Counted from the first letter of the stretch, positions 45,209 to 55,408 are shown. The stretch: 64,000 nt of DNA from Rhodobacter sp. NTK016B (GCF_017303295.1 NZ_JAFKOK010000013.1:107812-171811), one strand, 5' to 3'. Made by a program: numbers and translations. Notes: generated from the sequence alone by a model not told the origin.

Positions 45209-47557
45209 TCAGGCCGCGAGCGTGGCGCGCCGCCCGTGCCAGAACAGCAGCAAGGCCGTGACCCCCAGCGCCGGCAGCGCGATCATCGGCGAGGCCGACA
45301 GGATCAGCACCGCCAGCGCCAGCCGCAGGACCATCTCGGGCACGCCCAGCGGACGGCGGTCGAATTGCGCCAGCACGCTGCCAAGCAGGTAGAGCCCCAG
45401 CGCGATGCGCGCCAGCAGCCAGCACAGCGACACCCAATGCACCTGCCCGTCATACCCCGCGAGATAGGCGTCACCGGCGGCGTTCGGGTCAATCTGCGCG
45501 GGTTCGATCAGCAGAAGCTCGGGATAGAAGGCGAAAACGAACGGGATGACGAACATGACGATCCCCGATTTCACCGCCGAGAAGGCGGTCACCATCGGGT
45601 CGGCCTTGGTGATCGAGGCCGCCGCGAACGCCGCGATTGCCACGGGGGGCGTGATCGCCGAGGCGACCGCGAAATAGAAGATGAACATATGCGCGGTGAA
45701 ATTGGCGATACCGAGTCCTGACAGCAGCGGCCCCATCAGCAGCGCCACGTTCAGATAGGCTGGCACGGTGGGCATCCCCATGCCCAGCAGAATCGCCAAC
45801 ACCATCGTCACCAGCAGCGCCATGAACAGGAACAGCCCGCTCTGACCCACCGAGCCGCCGAAATCGTTCAGCAGATAGCTCGCATCGCGGGCGATATAGC
45901 TCGAAAGGCCGGTCAGGTTGAGGCAGAAATCGATCACCGACACGGCGAGGAACATCAGGTACAGCGTCGAGACCAGCACCCCCGCCTCGGCCAGTGCATT
46001 GACCAGCTTGCCGGGCTTGCGGCGGATCTCGGGATCGATGAAGAACATCACCATCAACAGCGCCGCCGCCCACCAGCCAGCCGATCCCGCATCGCTGGCA
46101 GCGTTGCGCACGGTCTCGAAGAACCACGGCAGGCTGACGACCCGGCAGGCATCGCCGCTGATCGTTGTCACCGCGCCGAAGAAATCGGTGATCGGGCCGC
46201 AGCCGATCGCATCCTTGGGCGTGACCAGCAGGAACAGGATCAGCAGCACCGGCCCAAAGATCATCGTCAGGTTGATGTAATCGCTGCGGGTCATGCGCAT
46301 CTCGGGCGGCAGCGTGGCGCCTTGAGCCTCGATCCCCTGCTTTCGGGCCTGAAAGATCACCGACACGAAGAGCGCGCCGAAATAGGCTGCGGCGGGCAAT
46401 GAGGCGGCTATGATCACCTGCGAATAGGGCACCGTCGTCATGGTCGCCAGCACGAAGGCCGCAACGCCCATCACCGGCGGCATGATCTGCCCGCCCGACG
46501 ACGCGGCGGCCTCGACCCCGCCGGCAAAGACCCGCGAAAAGCCGCGCTTGACCATCATCGGGATGGTCAGCACCCCGGTCGACAGCACGTTGACCACCGG
46601 CCCGCCCGAGATCGTGCCGAACAGCGCCGACGAGACGATAGCGGCATGGGCCGGGCCGCCCCGCAGGCGGCGGGTCAGGATGAAGGCCACCTTGATCAGC
46701 GACTGCCCGCCCGCCGAGACACCGAAAAGGTTGCCCAGCACGATATAGGGAAAGACGGTATAGAGCAGGATGCTCATGAACTGCCCCAGAAGCCCTTGGG
46801 CGTTGTTCGTGAGCACGTCCTCCATATTCGGGCGTCCATCCAGCAGCGAACGCGGCTCGCCGCCCAGGATCGTGACCAGATAGCGGTTCTGATCGGGACC
46901 GAAGAAATACCAGACCGCAATCGTCGCCATGGTGTAGCCCGCGATCAGGATCGCCACGGCGACCAGCGGCAGGCCCCAGACGCGGATATTGTAGCCAAGG
47001 AAGGTGGTGACGCCGAGCCCCACGACGGCAAAGATCCAGACGCCCAGCGTCCTGATACAGGCCGGGTCCTCGACCGAGGTGGGCTCCGGCAGGCCCATCA
47101 TCTGCGCGAATTCGATCTCGCGGCGCAGCGCGCCCTCGATAAGGGCCGCGCGTTCACCGGTGACCTGATCAATCAGGCAGACCGAGTCGATCTCGATCAG
47201 GTACGAGACCGAGATCACCACCGCCATCGCGACCAGCGCGATGTCCATGAACAGCCCGAAGGCGGCCAGACGCCGGCTTCGGTCGCGGTAATGGCGGTAT
47301 TGCGAATGGCGCAGCGCGACGATGACCATCATCAGTACGAAGGTCATCGGGAACAGGTATTCGTAGCTGAAGCGGCGGACGGGAATGTTTTCCCACCCGG
47401 TGATCGAGGCCACGAGATCCTGAAAGCCCGGGATGACCGGCATCGCGTTGACCATGCCGAGGCAAACCAGCAGGAAGCCCAGCACGAGCGAGATCGTGAT
47501 GCCTCGGTCGCGCGCGCCCTCGGCTTCGGCGGCGGTATCGGTCATGGGATCGGCCAT
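45209..47557 (-). CDS. TRAP transporter fused permease (4TM+12TM), TAXI type
   Basis: 782-residue inner-membrane permease in which small and large TRAP subunits are fused, the form that works with TAXI receptors. Many hydrophobic helices are visible; hallmarks are SSALFGTISGGPVVNV, EAAASSGGQIMPPVMG and LGMGMPTVPAYL, where the TRAP-M signature lies. The ATG at 47557 is chosen because AGGA stands 7 bases upstream; the frame is open to 47572. Its receptor gene lies 160 bases upstream on the same strand, and the sulfatase gene before that. Confidence 0.92.
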   Translation of the reverse strand: MADPMTDTAAEAEGARDRGITISLVLGFLLVCLGMVNAMPVIPGFQDLVASITGWENIPVRRFSYEYLFPMTFVLMMVIVALRHSQYRHYRDRSRRLAAFGLFMDIALVAMAVVISVSYLIEIDSVCLIDQVTGERAALIEGALRREIEFAQMMGLPEPTSVEDPACIRTLGVWIFAVVGLGVTTFLGYNIRVWGLPLVAVAILIAGYTMATIAVWYFFGPDQNRYLVTILGGEPRSLLDGRPNMEDVLTNNAQGLLGQFMSILLYTVFPYIVLGNLFGVSAGGQSLIKVAFILTRRLRGGPAHAAIVSSALFGTISGGPVVNVLSTGVLTIPMMVKRGFSRVFAGGVEAAASSGGQIMPPVMGVAAFVLATMTTVPYSQVIIAASLPAAAYFGALFVSVIFQARKQGIEAQGATLPPEMRMTRSDYINLTMIFGPVLLILFLLVTPKDAIGCGPITDFFGAVTTISGDACRVVSLPWFFETVRNAASDAGSAGWWAAALLMVMFFIDPEIRRKPGKLVNALAEAGVLVSTLYLMFLAVSVIDFCLNLTGLSSYIARDASYLLNDFGGSVGQSGLFLFMALLVTMVLAILLGMGMPTVPAYLNVALLMGPLLSGLGIANFTAHMFIFYFAVASAITPPVAIAAFAAASITKADPMVTAFSAVKSGIVMFVIPFVFAFYPELLLIEPAQIDPNAAGDAYLAGYDGQVHWVSLCWLLARIALGLYLLGSVLAQFDRRPLGVPEMVLRLALAVLILSASPMIALPALGVTALLLFWHGRRATLAA

Positions 47558-47717
47558 CGGGCTATCCTGCATTTGAGTTCGGGAACGAACCCCGTCTCCG
47601 CCACGGGCGGCGGGGACAAGGCGATCAGGGGACCAACCGGCAAAGCGGCCGCCCCGTTGTCATGCGATGCGGGCGGGCAGCATCCCGGCTCAGCGGGTGC
47701 CGCCCTGCCCCGTGGGC

Positions 47718-48770
47718 TTACTGGCCTTCGGCGCAGTCGGGAATGTCGTAGCCGTGGTCTTCCCACGCCGCGACGGCACCGGGATGGTAGAGCAGTTGGT
47801 TGTTGCCACAAAAGCCCGACAGGCGCTGATCGACGACACCGAAACCGCCGGTCCGCGCGAAAGGCGCCGAGGCGATCAGATCATCGAGGGTTTCGATATG
47901 CGCCGTGGTCAGGTCATAGGCCAACTGATAATCCATGTCGGCATTCACCACATCGGCAAAGGCCGTGCCCATGCCGCGCAGGATCCCGTCTTCGGATTGC
48001 GACAGCCGGACATTGTCGCCGTAACCGATCGAATCCCATTCGATCTCGATCGGGATATTGCCGGGCATCTGGAAAATGCGCTGGAAAGCCTCGCTTTCAT
48101 AGGTTTCCTGCGGGACCGAAATGACCACCACATTGCCCGCCGAAGCCAATAGGTTCACGCGGTCCGACGGGTGCGTGGTGGGGACCACGAAAGCATCCAT
48201 CGAGCCATCGACCAGAAGCGAGGCCAGCTGACCCCAATTGGCCTGATGGCCTTCGTAATCGGTGCCGTCCTGCATGCCGGTGGTCAGCGTGATGGCCTGA
48301 CGCGCATTGGTCAGCGCGGCGCCGCGCGGCGGGCCGTTGAACACGGTGCGCCCGCGCAGATCTTCCCAGGTCTCGATGCCCGAAGTCTCGAGCGTCAGGA
48401 CGTTGAAACTGCCCGCGTTGTAAGGATAGAGCGCGCGCAGATTGGCGGCGATTGCCGCGCCCTCTTCGCCCTGCGCCGAGAACGGCCCCATGCCACGCGA
48501 CAGCAGGAACGGCAGCAGCATCGGCGCCGCCGAGATGTCAGTGCGGCCCTGCGCCACGTCGAGGATCGAGTTGGTCAGCGTCTGCCCCTCGGCCACCTGC
48601 AGCGAGGCGATGCCGCGCTGGCCCGCGACGGTGGCCAGATGGGTGATCGCCAGATGCGGCGTCGAGCCGGGGCTGCTGGTGGCCGCAGTCAGGTTCACCT
48701 GCGCGCCGGCAGCGCCGGCGAGGGTAACGGTGGCCAAGGTCAGGGCCGTGCTGTGCAACAAGGTTTTCAT
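47718..48770 (-). CDS. TAXI-family TRAP transporter solute-binding protein
   Basis: 350-residue periplasmic receptor with signal peptide (1-23, ending GAAGAQ). Mature start VNLTAATSSPGSTPH and the segment LRALYPYNAGSFNVLTLE are typical TAXI features; domain 2 includes DLRGRTVFNGPPRGA. Acts with the fused permease at 45209 for high-affinity uptake. Ligand not predictable by eye; the flanking sulfatase suggests a sulfate ester or its product. Confidence 0.9.
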   Translation of the reverse strand: MKTLLHSTALTLATVTLAGAAGAQVNLTAATSSPGSTPHLAITHLATVAGQRGIASLQVAEGQTLTNSILDVAQGRTDISAAPMLLPFLLSRGMGPFSAQGEEGAAIAANLRALYPYNAGSFNVLTLETSGIETWEDLRGRTVFNGPPRGAALTNARQAITLTTGMQDGTDYEGHQANWGQLASLLVDGSMDAFVVPTTHPSDRVNLLASAGNVVVISVPQETYESEAFQRIFQMPGNIPIEIEWDSIGYGDNVRLSQSEDGILRGMGTAFADVVNADMDYQLAYDLTTAHIETLDDLIASAPFARTGGFGVVDQRLSGFCGNNQLLYHPGAVAAWEDHGYDIPDCAEGQ

Positions 48771-48832
48771 GTCTTTCCTCCCGATAAAGACGAAGCCCGC
48801 GGCGACACCCTCCTCGCGCCGCCGCGCGCGTT

Positions 48833-50527
48833 TTATTCAGCCGCGCCGTTCTGGGCTGCGACGATCTCTTGCCAGGGGCGCGCTTTGCCCCCGACATATT
48901 TCGACACCAGTTCCGGGTTCACCTCGTCCGCGGCATAGACGCCGATGGCGACGCCGCTGCGCTGAACCCCGACCCCCATCTTGGTCAGGGCCTCGCGCGA
49001 TTTGGTCAGCCGCTGATCGCAGCGCCGGAACCAGGCGTGCAGATGCTCGTACATCTCGGCGAGGACAGCCGCATGTTCGGGGCTTTCGCCCAGATCGACC
49101 AGCTCCTGCGGATCGGTCTCGAGATCGAACAACATGGGCCGGTAGCCGCCTTCGAAGTGAATGAGCTTCCAGCGTTTGGTCGTCGCCATGAAGGCGCGCG
49201 CATCGGCAACGTCGACATCCAGAGCGGTACGCAGCGGCGTGGCCGAGTAATCGTATTCGCAGATCGCCACGGCGCGCGGCTGTTCGGTCGCCTGCCCGTG
49301 CAGGATCGGCAGCAGCGAATGCCCCTCGGCCTGATGGGCGATGTCTTCGGCATTGCCGCCCGCGACCTCGTAGAAGGTTTTCACAAGGTCAATTTGCTCG
49401 ACCAGCGCGTCCGAAACGGTGCCGCGGGTCGCGTCGGCCTCGGGCGAGGGATCGTAGATGATCAGCGGCACCCGGGTCGAGGAATTGTAGAAGAATTGCT
49501 TCTCGCCCAGCCAGTGATCCCCAAGGAAATCGCCATGATCCGAGGTCAGCACGATCATCGTGTCCTGCATGCGCCCGGTTTCCTCGAGCCAGTCGAACAG
49601 CACGCCCATCTGGTCGTCGATCTGCTTGATCAGGCCCATATAGGCCCCGAGCATCGCATCGCGCGCCTCCATCCGGCTGAAGGTCTTCGACACGGGGCCG
49701 TTCATCATGCCGCGCAGCACCGGATGCGCGTTGTCGCGCTCGTCCTCGGTCCGCACGACGGGCAGGAAATGCTGCGGTCCGTACATCGAGGCATAGGGTT
49801 CGGGCACGATATAGGGCCAGTGTGGCTTGATCAGCGACAGATGGCAGCACCACGGGCCCTTGGCATTCTTTATGAATTCCATCCCGCGCCGGGTCATATA
49901 GGGCGTTTCGCTGTCTTCCTCGCGGATATTGGCGGGCAGATTGTTGTTCTTCAAGAACCAGCCCGACAGCACGTTGCCGTCCGCATCGAGGGCCGAATTC
50001 GCGTAATCATGCCACGGATTCTCGCTCTCATAGCCTTTCGAGCGCAGATATTCGTTATAGGTCAGCGCGCCGCCCGGATCATACGGGCCGTCCGGGCCTT
50101 CGGGGCGCAGCCCGTCATCGCGTTCGTAGACGTCGAAGCCGCATTGCGCGACGCGCTCGCCGATCCGGGTGCCGCGTTCGATCCCCAGCCGCTCCATTCC
50201 CTCGGTATCGGGGGACATATGGGTCTTGCCGACCAGCCAGCAATCCATCCCCTGCTTGCGCAGATGGTCGCCCAGTGTCGGCTCGCCCACGCGCAGGGGG
50301 ATGTTGTTCCACCCGGCGCCGTGGCTGTTCACGTAGCGCCCAGTATAGGTCGACATGCGCGAGGCGCCGCAGATCGGCGCCTGAATGTACGCCCGGTCGA
50401 ACCGCACGCCCTTCTCGGCCAGCTTGTCGATATTCGGCGTGTCCAGATGCGGATGGCCGTAGCAAGACAGGTAATCCCACCGGAGCTGGTCGAACATGAT
50501 GAACAGGATGTTCTTGGCCTGCGCCAT
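48833..50527 (-). CDS. Cytosolic sulfatase / phosphonate monoester hydrolase family enzyme (1)
   Basis: 564-residue alkaline-phosphatase-superfamily hydrolase. Metal-binding MFDQLRWDYLS at the N-terminus, formylglycine motif CGASR (in PICGASRMSTYTGRY, about residue 52), HWPYIVP and TSDHGDFLGDHWLGEKQ. The Cys-X-Ala-X-Arg form is accepted by the formylglycine-generating enzyme. No signal peptide, so the substrate is hydrolysed in the cytosol, probably after TRAP uptake. GAGGAG precedes ATG 50527. Lies upstream of the TAXI receptor on the same strand. Confidence 0.88.
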   Translation of the reverse strand: MAQAKNILFIMFDQLRWDYLSCYGHPHLDTPNIDKLAEKGVRFDRAYIQAPICGASRMSTYTGRYVNSHGAGWNNIPLRVGEPTLGDHLRKQGMDCWLVGKTHMSPDTEGMERLGIERGTRIGERVAQCGFDVYERDDGLRPEGPDGPYDPGGALTYNEYLRSKGYESENPWHDYANSALDADGNVLSGWFLKNNNLPANIREEDSETPYMTRRGMEFIKNAKGPWCCHLSLIKPHWPYIVPEPYASMYGPQHFLPVVRTEDERDNAHPVLRGMMNGPVSKTFSRMEARDAMLGAYMGLIKQIDDQMGVLFDWLEETGRMQDTMIVLTSDHGDFLGDHWLGEKQFFYNSSTRVPLIIYDPSPEADATRGTVSDALVEQIDLVKTFYEVAGGNAEDIAHQAEGHSLLPILHGQATEQPRAVAICEYDYSATPLRTALDVDVADARAFMATTKRWKLIHFEGGYRPMLFDLETDPQELVDLGESPEHAAVLAEMYEHLHAWFRRCDQRLTKSREALTKMGVGVQRSGVAIGVYAADEVNPELVSKYVGGKARPWQEIVAAQNGAAE

Positions 50528-50664
50528 GATGCGTCTCCTCCATTGGCCGCGCCGCTCGGGCACCCGTTCGGCGCCCCGGCTGACCGCAACCTTCCCCAGC
50601 GGCACAATGAGACGGGACCGGCAGCAAGGGAAATAGAAATTGCCGCCGCCTCATATCAAATCCG

Positions 50665-51576
50665 TTATGTGTAGATTTCGGCGGCCTTCGAAAAGAACAG
50701 GGTCAACAATGCCCGCGCCGGGGCGCTCATCCGGGCGCCCGTGCGGTAGGTCACGCCCACCGCCCCCATCATGTCATGCACCGGCGTATCGATGGCCACG
50801 AATTCCCCGCTTTCCAGTTCGGGGCGCACGATGCTGCGCGACAGGCAGGCGATCGAGTCGCTGTGGCGCAGGAAGGTGCGCGCGAATTCGTAGGACGAGG
50901 ATTCGATCACCCGGTCGAAGCCGCGCCGCCCGTTCATAACCAGGAACTTATTGATCTCGTTCCAGATAATCGCGTGCTGTTCGGGCCCGATGATGCGGTA
51001 CTGATTGACCTCGTCGAGCGTGACATCGCGTCGGTCTGCCAGCGGATGATCCTTGTTCGCGGCGAAGACGATCGGCTCGGAGAAGAGCTGCTGAAACGAC
51101 AGACCGTTGAGCATGCTGGGGTCCAGCAAGCGCCCAACCGCGAAATCGACCCCGCCGTCGCGCAGGCGGTTCACCGCGTCGAAATACATGCGCGCTTCGA
51201 TGACGACATGGGTATCGGGAAACAGCGTGTAGAAATCCTTGAGCGCGGCCACGGCAAGAAGCCGGGTGATCGCCGGGGCCAGCGCAATGCGCACCACCGG
51301 GCGATCGGGCGCGCCGCGCAGCCGTGCTATGCCGTCACCAATCTGCGCGAGCGGGCCTTCGATCGTGTGCAGGAACTCTTTCCCCTCGGCGGTCAGCACC
51401 ATGCCCTGCGGCGAGCGCAGGAACAGGGTCGCGCCCAGCTCGGCTTCAAGCTCGGCAAGGCTGCGCGACAACGAAGGCTGAACGGTATTCAACGCTTCGG
51501 CGGCGCGGGTCAGCGATTTGTGGCGCGCGATCTCTTGAAAATGCCGCAGGTGCCGCATGCGCACGCGATGTTCCAT
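50665..51576 (-). CDS. LysR-family transcriptional regulator
   Basis: 303-residue regulator with N-terminal winged helix-turn-helix (FQEIARHKSLTRAAEALN, QPSLSRSLAELE) and a type-2 periplasmic-binding-like effector domain (about 95-295). It stands between two sulfatase genes: the first (50527) follows it on the same strand and the second (51757) is divergent. It most likely controls both and the TRAP genes, with the sulfatase substrate or product as inducer. Confidence 0.9.
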   Translation of the reverse strand: MEHRVRMRHLRHFQEIARHKSLTRAAEALNTVQPSLSRSLAELEAELGATLFLRSPQGMVLTAEGKEFLHTIEGPLAQIGDGIARLRGAPDRPVVRIALAPAITRLLAVAALKDFYTLFPDTHVVIEARMYFDAVNRLRDGGVDFAVGRLLDPSMLNGLSFQQLFSEPIVFAANKDHPLADRRDVTLDEVNQYRIIGPEQHAIIWNEINKFLVMNGRRGFDRVIESSSYEFARTFLRHSDSIACLSRSIVRPELESGEFVAIDTPVHDMMGAVGVTYRTGARMSAPARALLTLFFSKAAEIYT

Positions 51577-51627
51577 CGGTGCTCCTCCTTGCTTGAAACC
51601 CGGCCGCAGGGCGCAGGCCTATGCGGT

Positions 51628-51640
51628 TTCGTTATACGAA
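51628..51640. promoter_or_regulatory. Palindrome in the lysR/sulfatase-2 divergent region
   Basis: TTCGT-TAT-ACGAA, a perfect 5-bp inverted repeat of T-N11-A form, the LysR box shape; flanking GG/CC extend it imperfectly. It lies 52 bases upstream of the lysR start and 117 bases before the sulfatase-2 start. Likely LysR operator. Confidence 0.5.
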
Positions 51641-51756
51641 CCTCAGGAATGGGCATTTTACAACCCGTCGCGTGCAAGGCAGGCTGCGCTATGAGAGGGT
51701 CGGCGGGGAGGGTCCGCGCCGCTGCTGCATCGCGGCGCGCGCCGGGAGGAGGAACG

Positions 51757-53298
51757 ATGGACAGACCGAATTTTCTCTACATCATGACCGATCAGCACCG
51801 CGCCGACTGGCTGGGCTGCGCCGGGCACCCGGTGGTGAAGACCCCGAATATCGATGCGCTGGCCGCGCGCGGCACGCGGTTCACCGATTTCCACGTCGCA
51901 AGCCCGGTCTGCATGCCCAACCGCGCCAGCTTCATGACGGGCCGCTACCCGTCGCAACATGGCTTGCGCTATAATGGCTGTCTGCTGCCCCGCAATGCGC
52001 GGACCTTCGTCGACCTGCTTCGTGAGGCAGGCTACCGCACCGCCAGCATCGGCAAGAGCCACCTGCAACCCTTCACCGATTCCCCGCCCCCCCATACGGG
52101 CAGCGGCCCCGAAGCGTGGCGACCGGATGGCGAGGATTACGGCTGCGAGGCGCCCGAGCGATACGAGGGCGCGCGCTATGACTTCCCCACGCCTTATTAC
52201 GGCTTCGATCATGTCGAGATGGTCACCGGCCACGGCCCCGAGGCGGGCGGGCATTACCGGCAATGGTTTCGCAAAACCTATCCCGACGGGGCGGCATGGC
52301 AGGGGCCGGAAAACCAGTTGCCGCATGACTATTCCGTCCGTCAGGGCGTGCGCACGGCGGTGCCGGAAGAGGCCTATCCCACTGCCTATATCCGCGACCG
52401 GGCGATCGAGTACCTGCGCGCGAATGCGGGTAGCGAGGCGCCGCTTTTCACCTATGTTTCGTTCCCCGATCCTCATCACCCGTTCAACCCGCCGGGCAAA
52501 TATTGGGACATGTACGATCCCGACGATTTCACCGTCTTCCCCGCCTACGAAGACCACAAGAACCCGCCGCCACCCCTGCAGGCCGTGCGCGCCGATTTTG
52601 AGGCCGGGCGCGTCCCGCCCCGCGCGACCGGGGTCTTCATGGCCAATGACCGCGAGGTGCGCGAAGCGATGGCGCTGACGGCGGGCATGATCACCATGAT
52701 CGACGACGCGGTCGGCGCGCTGGTGGCGGCGCTGAAGGAAAGCGGTCAATACGACAACACGATCATCGTCTTCAACTCGGACCACGGGGATTATCTGGGC
52801 GATTTCAACGTGATGCTGAAAGGTGGCTGGTCGCTTGACGCGATCAACCGGGTGCCGATGATTTGGGCCGATCCCTCGGCGCCCACCGGGGTGACAAGCG
52901 CAGCGCTGGCCTCGACGCTGGACATGTCGGCCACGATCCTTGATCGCGCCGGGATTGAGGGCTTGTTCGGCATGATGGGCCGCAGCCTGCTGCCCTGCAT
53001 GGCAGGTAGCGATGCGCTGCGGGACGCCCTGCTCATCGAATACAATGACGGCTTCGTGCGGATGGGCTTCAAAACGCAGGCGCGGGTGCGCACGCTGGTC
53101 ACGCCCGACTGGCATCTGGCGATGTACAAGGGCGAGGTCTGGGGCGAGCTTTACGACCGCCGCGCCGATCCGCACCAGACGCATAACCTGTGGGACATGC
53201 CCGAGCATGCGGCAACCAAGGCCGCGCTGATGGAGCGACTGGTTCAGGAGATGATGGGCCTGATGGACGAAAGCCCCCGTCACACGCGCGTGGCCTAG
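51757..53298 (+). CDS. Cytosolic sulfatase family enzyme (2)
   Basis: 513-residue sulfatase. FLYIMTDQHRADWLGC holds the metal-binding Asp; the formylglycine motif is CMPNR (in SPVCMPNRASFMTGRY, about residue 50), the standard Cys-X-Pro-X-Arg; FNSDHGDYLGD and FPDPHHPF follow. No signal peptide. It differs from sulfatase 1 in length and motif, so the two probably act on different esters. GGAGGAGG precedes the ATG at 51757; the frame is open far upstream but that region is antisense to lysR. NUDIX gene follows by 54 bases. Confidence 0.9.
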   Translation: MDRPNFLYIMTDQHRADWLGCAGHPVVKTPNIDALAARGTRFTDFHVASPVCMPNRASFMTGRYPSQHGLRYNGCLLPRNARTFVDLLREAGYRTASIGKSHLQPFTDSPPPHTGSGPEAWRPDGEDYGCEAPERYEGARYDFPTPYYGFDHVEMVTGHGPEAGGHYRQWFRKTYPDGAAWQGPENQLPHDYSVRQGVRTAVPEEAYPTAYIRDRAIEYLRANAGSEAPLFTYVSFPDPHHPFNPPGKYWDMYDPDDFTVFPAYEDHKNPPPPLQAVRADFEAGRVPPRATGVFMANDREVREAMALTAGMITMIDDAVGALVAALKESGQYDNTIIVFNSDHGDYLGDFNVMLKGGWSLDAINRVPMIWADPSAPTGVTSAALASTLDMSATILDRAGIEGLFGMMGRSLLPCMAGSDALRDALLIEYNDGFVRMGFKTQARVRTLVTPDWHLAMYKGEVWGELYDRRADPHQTHNLWDMPEHAATKAALMERLVQEMMGLMDESPRHTRVA

Positions 53299-53352
53299 CC
53301 CGGGTTGTCGGCCGCAGGCGATGCGCGTAACGCTGTCCGAAAGGAGACGGCG

Positions 53353-53844
53353 ATGGGTTTTTCCGAAAGCTACCTCGGACAATTGCGTGAGCTGGTGGGC
53401 GACCGGGTGCTGATCGTCGTCGGCGTGCGCGTGCTGATCGAGGATGAGGCGGGCCGCATCCTGATCCTCAAGCGCACCGATACCGGCGACTGGGGCCTGC
53501 CCGCAGGTGCGCTGGAACTCGACGAATCGCTCAACAACGCGATCCATCGCGAGGCTTGGGAAGAAGCCAATGCGCGGCTGGGCGAGGTGCAGGTCTTCGG
53601 CATTTCTTCGAACCCCGAAACCGAGCGCTTCACCTACCCGAACGGCCATCGGATCCAGAATGTCTCGGTGCTGGCACGGGCGCGTTTCATCGACGGGGCG
53701 CTTGCCACCAATGACGGAGAAGCCAGCGATTTCCGTTGGGTACATGCCGACGAGGTCGTCGAAGAGCATTTCACCCGCCCCGAATGGCCCAGCCTGCTGG
53801 CCTTTGGCCGCTGGCGCGATACCGGCGAGTTCCAGTTCTTCTGA
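53353..53844 (+). CDS. NUDIX hydrolase
   Basis: 163-residue pyrophosphohydrolase. NUDIX box GALELDESLNNAIHREAWEE (about 58-77) has the G-x5-E-x7-REUxEE pattern; the usual following glycine is Asn. The N-terminal SYLGQLRELVGDRVL resembles a group of NUDIX proteins with a helical leader. AAGGAG supports ATG 53353. Probably transcribed with sulfatase 2; substrate unknown. A GC hairpin without T-run lies at 53908-53926. Confidence 0.87.
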   Translation: MGFSESYLGQLRELVGDRVLIVVGVRVLIEDEAGRILILKRTDTGDWGLPAGALELDESLNNAIHREAWEEANARLGEVQVFGISSNPETERFTYPNGHRIQNVSVLARARFIDGALATNDGEASDFRWVHADEVVEEHFTRPEWPSLLAFGRWRDTGEFQFF

Positions 53845-54049
53845 CCCAAGCCGGACCGGCCGCCCGCACCAATCTTGATTTCTCCAACGACCCGGCGTAT
53901 TGAGCGCGCAGGTGCCGGGCACCTGCCGCCTGCGGACGAAAGTCACGGTGAAGCCCGGATATATGACGACATCTCACCCTTGATGCATTTCGAAGGTGGG
54001 CAATGCAGGCTCCCTCCCGTCCTGAAATGCCTCGTTTGAGGAGTGATCG

Positions 54050-55408
54050 ATGTCTCATCGTTCCGTCACGGACAATTCCGTAAACACGTTCCTGACCCTT
54101 CCGGTCGGGCGCTTATTCCTACGCACCGCCTTGCCGATGGCGGTGGTGATGTCGACCGGCGGCCTTTTGTCGGTGGTCGACGGTATCTTCGTGGGCCGCT
54201 TCGTTGGCCCCGATGCGCTGGCCGCCGTCAGCCTGTCTTTCCCCATGGTGATGCTGCTCACCGCGCTGTCGACGCTGGTCGGCGGCGGCATGGCCAGCCT
54301 GGCCGCGCGCCATCTCGGCGCCCGGGACAAGGGGCTGGCGGGCCGGGCCTTTGCCAGCGCACACGGGCTGGCGCTGGCGCTCAGCGCGGGGATCTGGCTG
54401 CTGGCCTGGCTTCTGGGCCCGGTGCTGCTGCCGCTTCTGGCGGGCGGGAACACGACGCTTGTGGCGCCTGCCCGCGCCTATCTGGCGATCCTGATCCTCG
54501 GCGCGCCGCTGCAACTGGCGCTGTCGATCCATGCCGACCTTCTGCGCAGCGAAGGACGGGCGGGCGTGATCGCCCTGCTCTCGGTTCTGGTCAACCTGCT
54601 CAATATCGGCGCCAATGCGCTGTTCATCGTCCAGCTCGATATGGGCGTCGCGGGCTCGGCGCTGGGAACCGTGCTGGCGCAGGGGCTGGGCGTGGCTCTG
54701 CTTCTGGGCGTCAGGGCGCGCGACCCTGCGCTGGTGCCGCTGGGCGCGCTGACGCGGGAAAGCTGGCGCGCGGGCTGGGGGCGGATGCTGGCGCTGGGAT
54801 TGCCGCTGTGCCTCAGCTTCATCGGCATGGCGCTGGTCTCGGGCGTGGTGCTGCTGCGGCTCGCGGGCAGCGACCCGGCGCTGATCGCGGCCTATGGCGT
54901 GGCGACGCGGCTTCTGGGCTTTGCCTTCCTGCCGCTGATGGCCATCGCGCTGACCGTGCAGTCGATCAGCGGCAACAATGCGGGCGCGGGCCAGATGGCG
55001 CGCGCGCGGGCCGGGCTGCGGCTGGGCGCGGTGGCGGCGGGCCTGTGGTGCCTGCTGGTCATGGCGCTGGGGGCCTTCGGGGGCGAGGCCTTGGGCGCGC
55101 TCTTCTCGGACGCGCCGGGCGTGGCGCAATCGCTGGCCGCGATCCTTCGGGTGATGACGGCGCTCTATGTCGTCAGCGGGCCGGTTCTGGTGCTGGCGAT
55201 GCATTATCAGGCGCTGGGGCAACCCGGACGCACGGCGATGCTGACGCTGGTGAAACCGTGGTTGTTGACGCCCGCGCTGATCCTGACCCTGAGCGCGGCA
55301 TTCGGCACGCAGGCCCTGTGGCTGGCCTTCCCGCTGGCGGATGCGCTGGTCGCTTTGATGGCGCTCGTCATTGTGACGCGCCCGAACCGCATAGGAGAAC
55401 TGGCATGA
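54050..55408 (+). CDS. MATE-family multidrug/metabolite exporter
   Basis: 452-residue inner-membrane cation antiporter with about 12 helices in two related halves. Each half starts with the MATE pattern (PMAVVMSTGGLLSVVDGIFV; LGLPLCLSFIGMALVSG). GAGGAG stands before the ATG at 54050. Its stop overlaps the start of the next gene (ATGA), an unusual partner for a MATE exporter. Confidence 0.9.
   Translation: MSHRSVTDNSVNTFLTLPVGRLFLRTALPMAVVMSTGGLLSVVDGIFVGRFVGPDALAAVSLSFPMVMLLTALSTLVGGGMASLAARHLGARDKGLAGRAFASAHGLALALSAGIWLLAWLLGPVLLPLLAGGNTTLVAPARAYLAILILGAPLQLALSIHADLLRSEGRAGVIALLSVLVNLLNIGANALFIVQLDMGVAGSALGTVLAQGLGVALLLGVRARDPALVPLGALTRESWRAGWGRMLALGLPLCLSFIGMALVSGVVLLRLAGSDPALIAAYGVATRLLGFAFLPLMAIALTVQSISGNNAGAGQMARARAGLRLGAVAAGLWCLLVMALGAFGGEALGALFSDAPGVAQSLAAILRVMTALYVVSGPVLVLAMHYQALGQPGRTAMLTLVKPWLLTPALILTLSAAFGTQALWLAFPLADALVALMALVIVTRPNRIGELA

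Noticed and set aside
50776..51756. Long open N-terminal extension of sulfatase 2 giving about 840 residues
   Set aside because: It runs antisense through lysR, has no sulfatase homology, and a GGAGGAGG site precedes the ATG at 51757.
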